From positions 1-64,000 of the forward strand of contig DXGM01000016.1 in the NCBI GenBank assembly GCA_019113915.1: 64,000 bases of DNA. Direction: 5' to 3'. The position numbers were made by a program, and so were the translations under genes. Positions 18,205 to 28,017 of this stretch are shown here, one piece after another. The notes under the pieces are model-generated. The model had not been told where the DNA came from and made no database searches. It was given only the letters and a program-made list of their open reading frames with translations. Each line of letters starts with the position of its first letter. The stretch's first letter is position 1. This DNA comes from Candidatus Gordonibacter avicola (GTDB lineage: Bacteria; Actinomycetota; Coriobacteriia; Coriobacteriales; Eggerthellaceae).

Positions 18205-19851
18205 ATGGGGAATAACGCATCTGCGCCGTCTCGTCGCGACACAAAGCGCACGAAGGGCTGCAGCCCAAAACCAGACGAGAGCGTGCACACAGAAGTAGCG
18301 GCCAGCGACAGCGAAGGCAGCGACTCATCGAAACCTGCCACACCCGGCCGCTTCTCGCTTGACTACCTTATAGTAATAGTAGGCTTCGGCCTGTGTCGTG
18401 CATGGATTGTGTTCAGCCTGTCTGCGTCGGTGGCCAGCCTTGAATCACGCACCGACTGGGTGTTTCTGGTGGCGGGCGCCGTGACGGCTGCGCTGGCAGC
18501 GCTTGTCATGACGCGCATTGTGGGAAGCCTGGCCCGCATGCACGAGCGGCTGACCGAGATCATGCTAGGGATGGTGGCGTCGTCGGCTTTGTGCGTGCCA
18601 GCAGCGGTATGGCTGGACTCGCCCTCTCTTTTGCTGTTGGGGCTGATCACGGGCGGTGCCGCGTCGGGCTTGCTCCAAGTTATGTGGGGCGAGCGTTTCG
18701 CCGCGCAAGACCTCTACTTCTCGCTGGCGTGCGCGCCGGCCGCGGCCATTGTGACGGGACTCGTGCTGGCCATGTCCTCGGAGACAAACCAGCTGGTATT
18801 TATCGCGCTGCCCATCATATCGGTGGCGCTGCTGGCGCTGGAATGCAAACGCTGCAACATTGTGTGGAAGACGGGGCTTCCCGAGGGCCAACTGGAAGAT
18901 GACGAGCCCGAGCCCACCGCCGCAGCCGCCGCGCAACCAGCAGCGTCGCGCGAGCGCATGCGCCTGGATGCCATGTCGGCGAAACTCATGATTACCATTA
19001 TGGTGTTCTCGTTTTTGGTGCGCATGTTCGACGCGTTTCCCATTGTGGGCGACGACCCGTTTGACCTCTTTGGTGGCATTGGATCATTTAGCCTGGTGCT
19101 GGTGGGTGCCATATTTCTTATCATCGCGTTCTTCATCAAAGACCGCATGAACATTTCGCTGGTGTATCGGCTGTCGCTGCCTATTATGATTGCGGGGCTT
19201 ATTGCCATTGCACTGGTGTTTGGGCAGCGCGCGCCGCTGTCGGTGATGCTTATTGCCATTGGCTATGAGCTGTTCGACATTTTGTCATGGGTGCTGTTTA
19301 GCGAGGTCGCGCGCCGTAAAGGGCCGGACGCGGCACCGTATGTGTTCGGTATTGGCGTGGCGTACATGTTCGTGGGCATGGCTGCTGGCTACCTGGCCAG
19401 CGCCGTCATGAGCCCGCTTGTGCAGGACGGCTCGCTGCAGTTGAGCGCGGTGGCACTGGTGGCCATTCTGTGCTTGGTGGTGATCTCGTTCATGGTGCTG
19501 CCGGAAAGCATGGTGTCGTCGCTTTCGCACTTGGGCACCAGCAAGAAGCAGGAGAAAGAAAAGCCCGCCGATCAGGCCGAACCGCAAGAACCCCAGCTCA
19601 CCCTAGAGCAGAAATGCGCGGGCGTGGCCCAACAGTGCGGCCTCACGCCACGCGAGAACGAGGTGCTGGAATTCCTGGCGCGCGGGCGCACGCTGTCCAT
19701 TGTGGCACGTGACCTGCACATTGCGAAGAACACCGCGCGCACCCACATCGAGAAGATCTACCAGAAAACGGGCATCCACAAGCAACAGGACCTCATCGAC
19801 TTTGTGGAAGAGTGGACCGCCGACGAAGGCGATGCCGCCCCGCAGCGGTGA
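18205..19851 (+). CDS. Membrane-anchored LuxR-family regulator
   Basis: A 548-residue protein with about twelve membrane helices (roughly residues 50-450) arranged like an MFS transporter. A cytoplasmic Ala/Glu-rich linker follows, then a C-terminal LuxR helix-turn-helix (LTPRENEVLEFLARGRTLSI, then VARDLHIAKNTARTHIEKIY). This architecture is common in Eggerthellaceae beside anaerobic reductase genes, where it is assumed to sense the substrate or its transport. The start is uncertain: the ATG at 18205 follows GGGGAGG, while a longer form from 18151 also has a possible AGGGGAAG site. It is divergent from the flavoprotein operon. Confidence 0.85.
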   Translation: MGNNASAPSRRDTKRTKGCSPKPDESVHTEVAASDSEGSDSSKPATPGRFSLDYLIVIVGFGLCRAWIVFSLSASVASLESRTDWVFLVAGAVTAALAALVMTRIVGSLARMHERLTEIMLGMVASSALCVPAAVWLDSPSLLLLGLITGGAASGLLQVMWGERFAAQDLYFSLACAPAAAIVTGLVLAMSSETNQLVFIALPIISVALLALECKRCNIVWKTGLPEGQLEDDEPEPTAAAAAQPAASRERMRLDAMSAKLMITIMVFSFLVRMFDAFPIVGDDPFDLFGGIGSFSLVLVGAIFLIIAFFIKDRMNISLVYRLSLPIMIAGLIAIALVFGQRAPLSVMLIAIGYELFDILSWVLFSEVARRKGPDAAPYVFGIGVAYMFVGMAAGYLASAVMSPLVQDGSLQLSAVALVAILCLVVISFMVLPESMVSSLSHLGTSKKQEKEKPADQAEPQEPQLTLEQKCAGVAQQCGLTPRENEVLEFLARGRTLSIVARDLHIAKNTARTHIEKIYQKTGIHKQQDLIDFVEEWTADEGDAAPQR

Positions 19852-19944
19852 CGCGCGCGGCAGGCGAGCGCACTTGCGGGCGCCGGGGGCGCAGCGGGGC
19901 GCGACACGCCACCCACGCCGGACACCCTCCCCCGCAACCAGCGC

Positions 19945-20628
19945 CTACAGCACCGGCTTCCGCTCCAAAAGATGCTTGAGCGCCTCCATGGCCTGGTAAT
20001 CCGGGTTCGGAATTACCTCCGGCCCGTCTTCGCCTTCCACCGTCAGTGTCTCGGGCAGCAGCGAATCATCGGGAAGCTCATGAGCGCCTTCGATAGTGAC
20101 GCCGTATAACTCGTCGCCCACGCGCAGCTTGTGCACGACATCGAGCCCCTCAATCACCTGGCCAAACACCGTGAACTTGTCGTCGTATTCCGGATGATCC
20201 GCCAGCGAAAAGAAGAACTGACAGCTGCCGCTATCAGGCGTTTTTTTGTGCGTGAGCGAGAGCGACCCCTCCACATGGTGGTTATTCGGATTGTCGTTCC
20301 ACTCATCCTTAATAAGGTAGCCGGCGTCGCCCATGCCGGGGTGCACGGCGCGAATCTGCTCGCGCACGGCCATGCGCACCTGCTGCGGACGCAGCGGTCG
20401 CGTGATGGGGCAGCCGCCCACCACCACGTCGCCCTCCTTGCGGCTGTAGAAATTCAGATCGTTGTAGAACCCCTTCAACGCCAGCTCGATGAAGTTCCCC
20501 GTGGTGAGCGGCGCGCCCACGCCGTCCAGCTTCACCTTGATGGTGCCCTTCGCGGTTTCAAACACGGCCGTTTCCTCGCCCGACGGAACGTAGCGCGGCG
20601 TGTACAGCGGCTTGATAATTTGACCCAT
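19945..20628 (-). CDS. Cyclophilin-type peptidyl-prolyl isomerase
   Basis: A 227-residue protein, cytosolic by sequence. The cyclophilin core starts at AVFETAKGTIKVKLDG, continues with the NFIELALKGFYNDLNFYSR segment and ends with GSCQFFFSLADHPEYDDKFTVFGQVIEGLDVV. The QFFF and FGQV motifs of the active site are present. An insertion between these segments (LRPQQVRMAVREQIRAVHPG) separates it from the shortest cyclophilins. The start has a strong GGGGAGG site. It converges on the LuxR gene. Confidence 0.92.
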   Translation of the reverse strand: MGQIIKPLYTPRYVPSGEETAVFETAKGTIKVKLDGVGAPLTTGNFIELALKGFYNDLNFYSRKEGDVVVGGCPITRPLRPQQVRMAVREQIRAVHPGMGDAGYLIKDEWNDNPNNHHVEGSLSLTHKKTPDSGSCQFFFSLADHPEYDDKFTVFGQVIEGLDVVHKLRVGDELYGVTIEGAHELPDDSLLPETLTVEGEDGPEVIPNPDYQAMEALKHLLERKPVL

Positions 20629-20788
20629 GTACCTCCCCTTCCCTACCCTGCGTGCTTCTTTCGCCTGCCCACTCTAACGCTGCGGGCGCACTACGGCATC
20701 GGATTGACAATCCTATTTCACACCAGTCGCAGGTAGAACGCGTAGCGTGGTAGGCTGTGACCAAGAAAAGCCAAGGGAAGGACCCGCC

Positions 20789-20955
20789 ATGGAACACATA
20801 CCATCGAACGCGAAAACAACCGGCACATCGCTTGACGCGAAAGCGACGGCCCCACCGAAGAAGGCGGCCTCCGCTACTGCATCAACAGCGCCTCCCTGCG
20901 CTTCGTCCCCCTCGAAGACATGGAAGCCGAAGGCTACGGCGACCTAAAACCCTAG
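20789..20955 (+). pseudogene. Small frameshifted gene of unknown function
   Basis: An ATG at 20789 with a good GGGAAGGA site 6 nt upstream starts [18 protein letters not shown]. From about 20840 a different frame reads [20 protein letters not shown] and continues through [14 protein letters not shown] to a stop at 20953-20955. That second half looks like real protein, while the frame of the ATG becomes Ala/Thr/Pro-rich. A one-base shift near 20835 would join the two into about 55 residues. It is either a broken gene or a sequence error. No family recognised. Confidence 0.4.
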
Positions 20956-21039
20956 TCAAAGGCAAGAAGTAGCACACAGCAATGAGTCAAATCTGACATA
21001 CTAATTTCCGAGCTTGGGCCATTTTCGTTTCGCGCCCCC

Positions 21040-21897
21040 CTACAGTGCCAGCTCAATTCCTACCGGGCAGTGGTCGCTGCCGTAGACTTCGTCGTAGATG
21101 CAGGCGCTTTCTATCTGGGGGGCCAGCGACTCGCTCACCAGGAAGTAGTCGATGCGCCAGCCGGCGTTTGTTTGGCGGGCCTTGAAGCGGTAGCTCCACC
21201 AGGAGTAAGCGCCGGTCACGTCCGGGTGCAGGTGGCGGAATGAATCCACGAAGCCCGCGTCCAATAGGTCGGTGAACTTCCCGCGTTCCTCGTCGGAGAA
21301 GCCCGCTTTGCCGCGGTTCGGGCCCGGGTTCTTCAGGTCGATCTCCTGGTGCGCCACGTTGAAGTCGCCGCACATGACCACGGGTTTTGGCTCGGCCGTC
21401 TCGCCCGGCTGTGTAAGCGGCAGCTCGGAGATGGTCACATGCCCCTCGCCCGGCGCTGGGCGCTCAACCGGCACGCCGGCGGGCAGCACGCCTTCCTCAA
21501 GCCCCTTGCAGAAGTCGCGGAACGCGTCGTCCCACTCCATGCGGTGCGCGATGCGCGCCAGCTCGTTCTGCGCGTTCGGCGTGTACACGTCCACGAACCA
21601 GAACTTCTCGAACTCCAGCGCTACGATACGCCCCTCGGCATCCAGATAGTCCGACCCCAAACCATGCAGCACCTGTAGCGGCTGCTCCTTGCAAAACACC
21701 GCCGTGCCGGAGTAGCCCTTCTTCTGCGCGTAACTCCAATACTCGCGATATTGTGGCAGGTCAAGCGTGGCCTGGCCCTCTTGCAGCTTCGTCTCCTGCA
21801 GCGCCACAATGTCCGCGTCGAATTCGCACACGATGTCCTCGAACCCCTTTTGCAGCACGGCACGCAAGCCGTTCACATTCCACGAGATGAAGCGCAT
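21040..21897 (-). CDS. xth: Exodeoxyribonuclease III (AP endonuclease)
   Basis: A 285-residue repair nuclease that cuts at abasic sites and removes 3' blocks. Catalytic motifs are complete: SWNVNGLRA, LQETKL, GDFNVAH, the Tyr and Asp region of TGAYSWWSYR, WRIDYFLVS and the final SDHCPVG. Members of this family in Gram-positives have the same length plus an insert; here it is a charged loop with a PAPGEGHVTISELPL segment. The start at 21897 has a GGAGGA site; the 26 extra residues of the longer frame are not family-like. It is a single gene with repeats upstream. Confidence 0.95.
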   Translation of the reverse strand: MRFISWNVNGLRAVLQKGFEDIVCEFDADIVALQETKLQEGQATLDLPQYREYWSYAQKKGYSGTAVFCKEQPLQVLHGLGSDYLDAEGRIVALEFEKFWFVDVYTPNAQNELARIAHRMEWDDAFRDFCKGLEEGVLPAGVPVERPAPGEGHVTISELPLTQPGETAEPKPVVMCGDFNVAHQEIDLKNPGPNRGKAGFSDEERGKFTDLLDAGFVDSFRHLHPDVTGAYSWWSYRFKARQTNAGWRIDYFLVSESLAPQIESACIYDEVYGSDHCPVGIELAL

Positions 21898-22046
21898 AGC
21901 ATCCTCCTCCGTCGCCGCCCCGCGGCGCTCCCAAGCACAGTGCGACCAGTATAGCCGAGCAAGGAGAAGCGGCAAAACGGGAAGAAATGGTGCTTGGGGA
22001 AGAGGTGCTTGCTTTAGGGAAGGTATGCCGCTTCGCGCGAAAAGAA

Positions 22047-22330
22047 GTGACGCGCTTTCGCGCTACCGAGAACTTTCTGCAAGCATTGCGAAGCCCTATT
22101 ACAAAGAGGCAGAAGAAATTGGCACAGATCGCCGTTTGTGTACATGTTGAGCGGCCAAGTACGGCTTCCAAAAAACAGCGAACAGGTGTTTCTTTATTGG
22201 CAGTGAGAAGACCGCGGCTTTGGAGGACAAAAATCCGTACACAAACGGCCGTCTCTGCCAATTCGAGGCGAATTGGATGTCGAATATCAGCGTTACCGTC
22301 CTTATGCTTCGCGCGCACGCGTCACACTCT
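22047..22330. mobile_element. Family-1-type inverted ends enclosing a family-2 palindrome
   Basis: GTGACGCGCTTTCGCGCTA at 22047-22065 and GCGCGCACGCGTCACACTCT at 22311-22330 are inverted copies of the family-1 end motif. The 245 bp between them hold the family-2 element and no gene. The interior differs from copies A and B, so this is a derivative or composite. Confidence 0.5.
22118..22262. repeat. Family-2 palindromic element, copy 1
   Basis: A 145-bp non-coding element with 26-bp inverted ends. The left end starts ATTGGCACAGATCGCCGTTT and the right end is its reverse complement with about three mismatches. A copy of almost the same length is at 48806-48951. Shared interior pieces include GACCGCGG and the segment around CAGCGAACAGGTGTTTCTTT. 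Confidence 0.65.
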
Positions 22331-22444
22331 GTCGCACAGTGAGCGACAGGTGCAGAATTCGCGCAGGCGCGCCCGTGATGGGAAGGCGCGCCTGCGGGGA
22401 ATGCGGCCGAGCGGATGGTCTCGGCCGCGGATGTGTACGATGTG

Positions 22445-23572
22445 TTACGAGGAAATGCTCGCCGCGCTCACCTCATAGGAAAGGTTAGCAATAGAAACCT
22501 GACCATCATTGGCGAGGAAGTTGAGCTGGGCACCGCTAGGAAGAGACAAGTTGAAAGCAACTGCGAGGTTGGTGTTAGCAGCAATAGTCCAGTTAGCAGG
22601 CAAACTTGTTTCGCTCACGGTCAAGGGAACCTTCACCTCTGAATCCGCCCCACCTGTCGTTGGCTTCAGCAGAATGCGCACTCCCTTTAAGGTTGTGTCG
22701 TCAACAAACAAGGAAGTAGCACTTTCACTTCGCGTACTCTTAACAGCAGTTACCTTAATGTCTTCAGGTGTGGTGGACTCAAAATCAAGATCTTTGCCTG
22801 TAACATTGCCCGAAGCATCCACTTCAATAAGAGCAGCAGTGGGGAACTTGAAGGTAATTTGCAGCGTCCAGTGAGCATACAGTGTGTAAGCGGTGTCCTT
22901 GTCCCAGTTTGCTTTACTTACGCCATTGGCATCGTAGTACAGGTTGCCGCCCTCCTTAGCATCGAACCAACCGGCAAACCTATAGCCAGTTCGCGAAGGA
23001 GGTGTCGAGGAAATGGTTGGCATGGCGGCATCATAAGTAGCCTCTACATCGGCAGTCTGGCCACCGGCACCATCGTTTGAGTCAAACGACACCGTGTACT
23101 TATTGGCTTTCCAGTGGGCAAAGAGTGGCTCATTTGCAGTTTTATCCCACACACGCAAGCCGTCGCCTGTGGAGTTGTAGTACTTGGTGTTGGCTCCGTC
23201 GAAGTAACCCACAAAGGTATAGCCTGTCCGTGAGGGAGGGGTAACTTTTGGTAGGGGTAGATTGTAGGTTACTATCACTTCGGGATTGGTTCCTGGGGCA
23301 CCGTTGAGATCCAGAGTGATGGCATAGTTGATGTCAATAGGTTCTTTGGAATTAGTTACGCGAATACCCAGCTTGGTGGTGCCATCCTTGCCGGCAGTTT
23401 GCCCATTTCCGGAGTCAATTACCAGGATACCAAGGGTGGTGCCTCCTGCGGCATACGCCTTTGCTACCGGCAAGACTGGTGCGAAAGCTACTGAGAGCAC
23501 AAGTAGAAGCACCAGCATACCAGCAGGTATGTGCCCTGTACCTGGTTTCGATACATGTATCGTGCTCGGCAT
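22445..23572 (-). CDS. Secreted InlB-type repeat surface protein
   Basis: A 375-residue exported protein. A signal peptide (about 15-45: GMLVLLLVLSVAFAPVLPVAKAYA) is followed by a short beta domain and two Listeria-Bacteroides (Flg_new, InlB B) repeats, seen as RTGYTFVGYFDG...FAHW and RTGYRFAGWFDA...YAHW. The last 130 residues are a beta-rich domain ending in VSAASISS. There is no LPXTG motif or C-terminal anchor. The ATG at 23572 follows AAAGGA. A longer frame would run into the LRR gene next door. It lies just after the LRR gene on the same strand, so both are probably part of one surface locus. Confidence 0.82.
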   Translation of the reverse strand: MPSTIHVSKPGTGHIPAGMLVLLLVLSVAFAPVLPVAKAYAAGGTTLGILVIDSGNGQTAGKDGTTKLGIRVTNSKEPIDINYAITLDLNGAPGTNPEVIVTYNLPLPKVTPPSRTGYTFVGYFDGANTKYYNSTGDGLRVWDKTANEPLFAHWKANKYTVSFDSNDGAGGQTADVEATYDAAMPTISSTPPSRTGYRFAGWFDAKEGGNLYYDANGVSKANWDKDTAYTLYAHWTLQITFKFPTAALIEVDASGNVTGKDLDFESTTPEDIKVTAVKSTRSESATSLFVDDTTLKGVRILLKPTTGGADSEVKVPLTVSETSLPANWTIAANTNLAVAFNLSLPSGAQLNFLANDGQVSIANLSYEVSAASISS

Positions 23573-23693
23573 AGCTGGCACGTTCCTTTCTTTCGATCCC
23601 ACAGTCTGTGAGCCGTGGGGATTCATGCTGTTTGTTGCGAGGATGTGGGAGTCCCTGCCGGGGCTGTGTCCCCGGCAGAGACTAGATACTAGA

Positions 23694-26600
23694 TTAGAGG
23701 CAAAAGCAGGGACAAACGCCATCCGACCGGCTAGCATAGTAGCTGTTGGTAGGGTAGCCGCTCGCGCCCACATGCAGGAAGCTCACGGAACTGTTCGGAT
23801 GCATAGAACGCTCCCACCAGTAGATCGCCGAAGCCGAAGGCGACACGTTGTGCTTGACAAGGCTGGCGTTGCTGCCATTGTTCTGCGTCACCTTCCCGTT
23901 CCAGTACTCGTACTGCAAGCCCTCGTCCGCCGTCCATGGGTAGGAGGTCCAGTAGCTGCTCGGAACAAGCTCCGAATAGCTCGCGATAAAAAGGCTATCG
24001 CGCGACGTGGTCACGGTTGCGTCCTCCGCGCTCGATAATGCGTACTTTTTGTTCACCGGAGCGATTACATCTTGTAGGTCCGTTGGGACGAGATTCCAGA
24101 TGGCGTTGTCGTCGTCGCCATGCTTGAGGGTAGTATCTATTTCGGGGTTCATCCTTGCGCGCAACTCACTTGCTCCCCATCCGCCTTCGTTGTAGTTGTC
24201 CGTCTTGGTGCCCGCGTTGAACCGGTACCCAAAGCTGTTATCCCAAGGGTCCACGTCGTTGGCCGCGAGGCATTCTTTGAACTGGAACGTCAAGCCTGCC
24301 TTGGCGGGGCTGTCCGTGTCCGCCCTGTCGTCATGATTGACGCCGATGATGCGCACGTCATAGGGAGTGCCACCCCAGACAGTTTGGCACGTGTAGGTAG
24401 AGTCATTACCAACGTAACCTTTGTACTGATTCCAGTAGGGAGAACTGCTTCCGTTTGCTGATATGTCATTGGCATGCTTCTTAACTTCAGAGAGGCTATA
24501 GGCCCTACCTGTGTTGTTGTCCTTTAAATAGAAAGAGCCCGAATACTGAGCAAAGGTGCACGTCACTGAAACAAGAGGCCTTACTGTTGTGCCATTATCA
24601 GCAGCACCTGAGTTCACTACGGCGTTATTCAGGTTTAGGCGGAACGTATAGTCAGATGAAGAGGTGGGCGGTATAACAAAAGCACCCGGATTATCGGGAG
24701 TCCTTATGCTGTTGTTAAGTCCATAACCAAAGTTTACCGCTGCACCAGCATTGCCCTTTGGATAGATACTAAAGAGATCCTGACTATCAAGGGACGTACC
24801 GTTAGTTGATTGAAGATAGGTAGCAACAGCAAGAGGACCACAGGTGACTTGAGCAAGTTGTACGGGAACGGACCCATTGTTTTTGAAAGAATTACTAGCC
24901 TCAATTGAGGTTGGATGTGTGTAGACATCGTAAGGGACGTCCTGTCCAAAGGTGACGTTAAAGGGAGCAACGACGGTGATCTGATTGTCGCGAGCTTCGG
25001 CAAGGTAGGCGGAAGGTAGAGGGACGTCGGAGTTCAACATCTCGATAGCAGGCTCACCATTCGGATTCGGGGAGATTTCAACCGTGCGAGTTGCACGAGT
25101 GAGTTCTACGCCATCCAGGGAGAGAACGGCAGTGACATCCGAAGTGCCGGCTTTCTTGGCTGAGACGGTGCCGGCATCTACTGACAGAGGTGCGGCAGCG
25201 TAGGAGTAGGAAGCCTCCACAGGATCGGGAGCTTGTAGGTTACCGCCTTCTAGGAGATTGGCTTCCTGGCCCGCTTCGATGGCGAGGGGTTCTTCGGAAA
25301 GCGTGATGCCGTAGGGCATGAGGTGGTTGTTGTCGGAGGGGAGACCGGGATTCCAAGAATCTTCGGAGCCGGAGGGGACGTAGATGGAGACGTTGGAGCA
25401 ACCGGCGATAGCATCGCTTGCTACTTCGGAAGTGCCGAGAGCGACCACACGTTCGAGGGCGGAGCATGAAGCGAAAGCGCGGGGGCCGATGGATTCTATG
25501 CTGGCGGGGAGCCACACATCCTTGAGGGAGGTGGCTTCGAAGGCTCGTTCGTCGATGGTGCGTAGGGTGTTGGGAAACTCGATGGTTGAGAGGTTGGCGC
25601 AGCCGGCGAATGCGGCTGTGTTGATGGTAGTGATGGTTGTGGGGAGCTTGACATTAGTGAGGGAGCCTCTGTTGGCGAAGGCATTCTCGGCGATGGTGCT
25701 CACGCGGTAGGGTACACCGTTGATCTCGGCGGACGACGGGATTTCGAGGTTGGCCTCGGGGTCGTCTTTACTTTGCCAGGAGACGGCGAGGGTGTAGTCG
25801 TCGAGCAAAGTGTAGGTGAGGCCGCTGGTGGCTTCGTTGTTGGTGTCGGAGCTTGTAGTGGCACCAGGTTGAGCGGGTTCAGCGAAGTGCTGGAAGCCTA
25901 CATTCTCCCAGATAAGCTTACGAGCTCCGTAGTCGTTTCCTGCCGGAAGCGCGACAACGGCTGTTGTTTTGACCTCGTCAGCAAAAGCAGTCGGATCAAT
26001 TGATTGCACGTTACCCAGAGCGGTGATCGACGCGAGGTCTTTACAACCAGCAAGAGCATACTCGCCAATAGCCTCAGTCTCGGCTGGGAACACGACGGCT
26101 TTCCCGTAAGCCGGCGGGCAGACAACCAAAGTCTTCATATCCTTTGAGAAGAGCATTCTGTCATGAGTTGTAAAATTGGTGCCGCCATCCCCGGTGGTGA
26201 GTGAGGAGCCCAGATGGCACAGGGACAATGCCTGGGCAGAGACATGGGTTGTAGAACCGGGGATGGTAACAGCACCCTCCTTGCCCTCGGGAATGAGCAG
26301 GAGATGCGAGTAATCCTTTGAGAAGATCATGTTATCCAACGACGAAAAGCCCTCACACTTGGGGCTTATCTGGACATGCTTAAGCGACGAGATACCTTTG
26401 AGTGCCTCGTCGTTGATATCTTTGATTGTTTCAGGAAGAGAGAGTGATTCTACAGAATACTCAGTGAATGCCCCCCCCCCCCGCAAGGTTTTTGAGGGTG
26501 GTCGCCGTGTAGGTGTCTGCACCACTTACTACCTGGGTGGGGACGGAGATGTTTTTGAGATCGGTGGCGTGGATGCCAACAAGAGCGACTGTGGTGCCGT

Positions 26601-26905
26601 CTTCGTTCACTTCGAAAACGAGACCTTCGGACACGAAGGTTCCGAGGGTTGCTTTGGGAGTTCCTTGGACTAAGGGAAGTGATCCGGTTGTTTGGGATTC
26701 AAGAAGGGTGACCGTAGTCGCGAGAGGTTCAGGGCTTGAGGTTCCTGGGGTGTCGCCTGGAGCGGCTAAAGGCTCAGAAAGCCCCCCCCCCCCCGAGATT
26801 TTCGGATTCAGAGGCCAGAGCGGGGGCTGCTGGCCCAACCGCGAGGCTGCACGACAGTGCGAGCATGCACGCTGTTCTGCCGTACCGTGACATTCGGTTT
26901 CGCAT
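23694..26905 (-). CDS. Secreted LRR_5/DUF6273-like surface protein, split by two poly-G frameshifts
   Basis: Three reading frames join into one gene. It starts at the ATG at 26905 (AAGGG site 6 nt upstream) with a signal peptide (MRNRMSRYGRTACMLALSCS, then LAVGPAAPALA). The frame runs into 13 G (26782-26794) and stops two codons later. The next frame carries a beta domain and reaches 12 G (26471-26482), then stops. The third frame encodes BspA-type leucine-rich repeats (about 26520-25400), a Big-like domain and a C-terminal domain like DUF6273 (GVNHDDRAD, ELRARMN, YWWERS, GVCPCFCL). Removing one G from each tract gives an intact 1069-residue protein. That fits slipped-strand phase variation, or homopolymer errors in the data. 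Confidence 0.75.
26471..26482. repeat. Homopolymer tract (12 C on plus strand)
   Basis: It encodes the glycine stretch just before the LRR region. With 12 G the downstream frame is lost; 11 or 14 would keep it open. Confidence 0.9.
26782..26794. repeat. Homopolymer tract (13 C on plus strand)
   Basis: It lies shortly after the predicted signal peptide. With 13 G the frame stops at Ala-Phe-stop; 12 or 15 would continue into GGGGLSEPLAAPGD. Confidence 0.9.
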
Positions 26906-27219
26906 GGTTATCCCTTGTCCTTTTGTAGTGCTTCTTCCCGTTCTTGCCGCGCGACATCGTTTCCCGGTCCGTCGCTTAGTGCGGCATATAGTCGGCATAG
27001 TAGCACGCGATGAGGGATTGTGAAGAGTGGTTTTCCTTCGCTATCGCAAAGACAACTCCAGTCTCAAGACCCTATTACCGCAGGTAGGCAATATTTCGAA
27101 CCCCACCACAGGAGCCATCACTAAAACCTCTTTGCCTACACATTTTCTCCATATTATGCGGCATGCTTACGGAGATTCCAGTTACGCCGGATCACACTGG
27201 GTCTTCGATTTTTGAGAAA

Positions 27220-27395
27220 GATTTCGTATTTTGACTGAGATTTACAGGTATGGCAGATGGACTTCGCCTCGTTAAGTCTTAGTACAAAGGGTGCGTGTTA
27301 ACGACCTGGGCTTTTACGTACTGGGCTTCCGAGTGCTATTTCCACAATGCGATTAGTTCTGCCATACCCGTCAATCTCAGCCGTTATTCGAAATA
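27220..27395. repeat. Imperfect inverted-repeat element, third type
   Basis: A left arm (27220-27257) ending ACAGGTATGGCAGA and a right arm (27358-27395) that is its reverse complement at most positions, around about 100 bp of unique DNA. No coding potential. Only one copy is seen here. Confidence 0.45.
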
Positions 27396-27408
27396 CTGGC
27401 CAAATAGG

Positions 27409-27434
27409 TAGCGCGAAAGCGCGTCACACTTTTT
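27409..27434 (+). repeat. Solo family-1 end motif
   Basis: TAGCGCGAAAGCGCGTCACA followed by CTTTTT, 13 bp after the inverted-repeat element and near the end of rlmH. Confidence 0.6.
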
Positions 27435-27465
27435 GGGCGGGTGCGCGCAGGCGAATGGCATCTCT

Positions 27466-27936
27466 CTACTTGTGGTACGGCTCGCCGCGGGAGATTTTTT
27501 GGGCTCGGTACAACTGCTCCAACAAGACTACCCTCGCGAGGTTGTGGGGCAGGGTGATTTTCCCGAATGAGAGCGTCTCGTTGGCGCGGGCGCGGACGGC
27601 GTCGCTTACGCCGTCGGAGCCGCCAATCACGAACGCGATGTCGCCCGTGCCTCCCAGCGCCAGCGCATCCAAGCGCTGCGACAGCCCCGTGCTGGAACGT
27701 TCCACACCCTCAATCGCCAGCAGCACCACGTGGGCCGATGCGGGCAGGGCCGCCAGGATGGCGGCCCCTTCGCGCTCGCGAGCCGGGGCCACTCCCCCCG
27801 CCCGACCAGGGTCAACGTCAGCGACTTCCTTCACACTGGTGCGCGCATACGGCTGCAGACGCTTCAGGTACTCGGCACACGCGTCCGCCCAAAACCGCTC
27901 CTTCAGCTTCCCCACCGCCACCACGGTGAACCTCAT
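27466..27936 (-). CDS. rlmH: 23S rRNA (pseudouridine1915-N3)-methyltransferase
   Basis: A 156-residue SPOUT methyltransferase that modifies pseudouridine 1915 in helix 69 of 23S rRNA. It starts MRFTVVAVGKLKE, has the SAM-binding knot (DIAFVIGGSDGVSD) and ends with the conserved LPHNLARVVLLEQLYRAQKI followed by GEPYHK. The size matches the family exactly when the ATG at 27936 is used; this has a GGGGA site. An N-terminal extension to 27990 is not family-like. Complete and unremarkable. Confidence 0.97.
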   Translation of the reverse strand: MRFTVVAVGKLKERFWADACAEYLKRLQPYARTSVKEVADVDPGRAGGVAPAREREGAAILAALPASAHVVLLAIEGVERSSTGLSQRLDALALGGTGDIAFVIGGSDGVSDAVRARANETLSFGKITLPHNLARVVLLEQLYRAQKISRGEPYHK

Positions 27937-28017
27937 GCGCTCCCCTTTCGCCACCTTCGCCGCTTGTTTGCTCACCGCATGATACCGCACACAGCGCCGG
28001 CGCAGCGCGGGTAGCGG

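Larger units (their letters stand above)
26906..27465. other. Intergenic region, 560 bp, with inverted repeats
   Basis: No gene is supported. It holds the 5' leader of the LRR gene, an imperfect pair GTAGGCAA/TTGCCTAC (27084 and 27132), the inverted-repeat element at 27220-27395 and a family-1 end at 27409. It is more AT-rich than the flanking genes. Confidence 0.5.
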
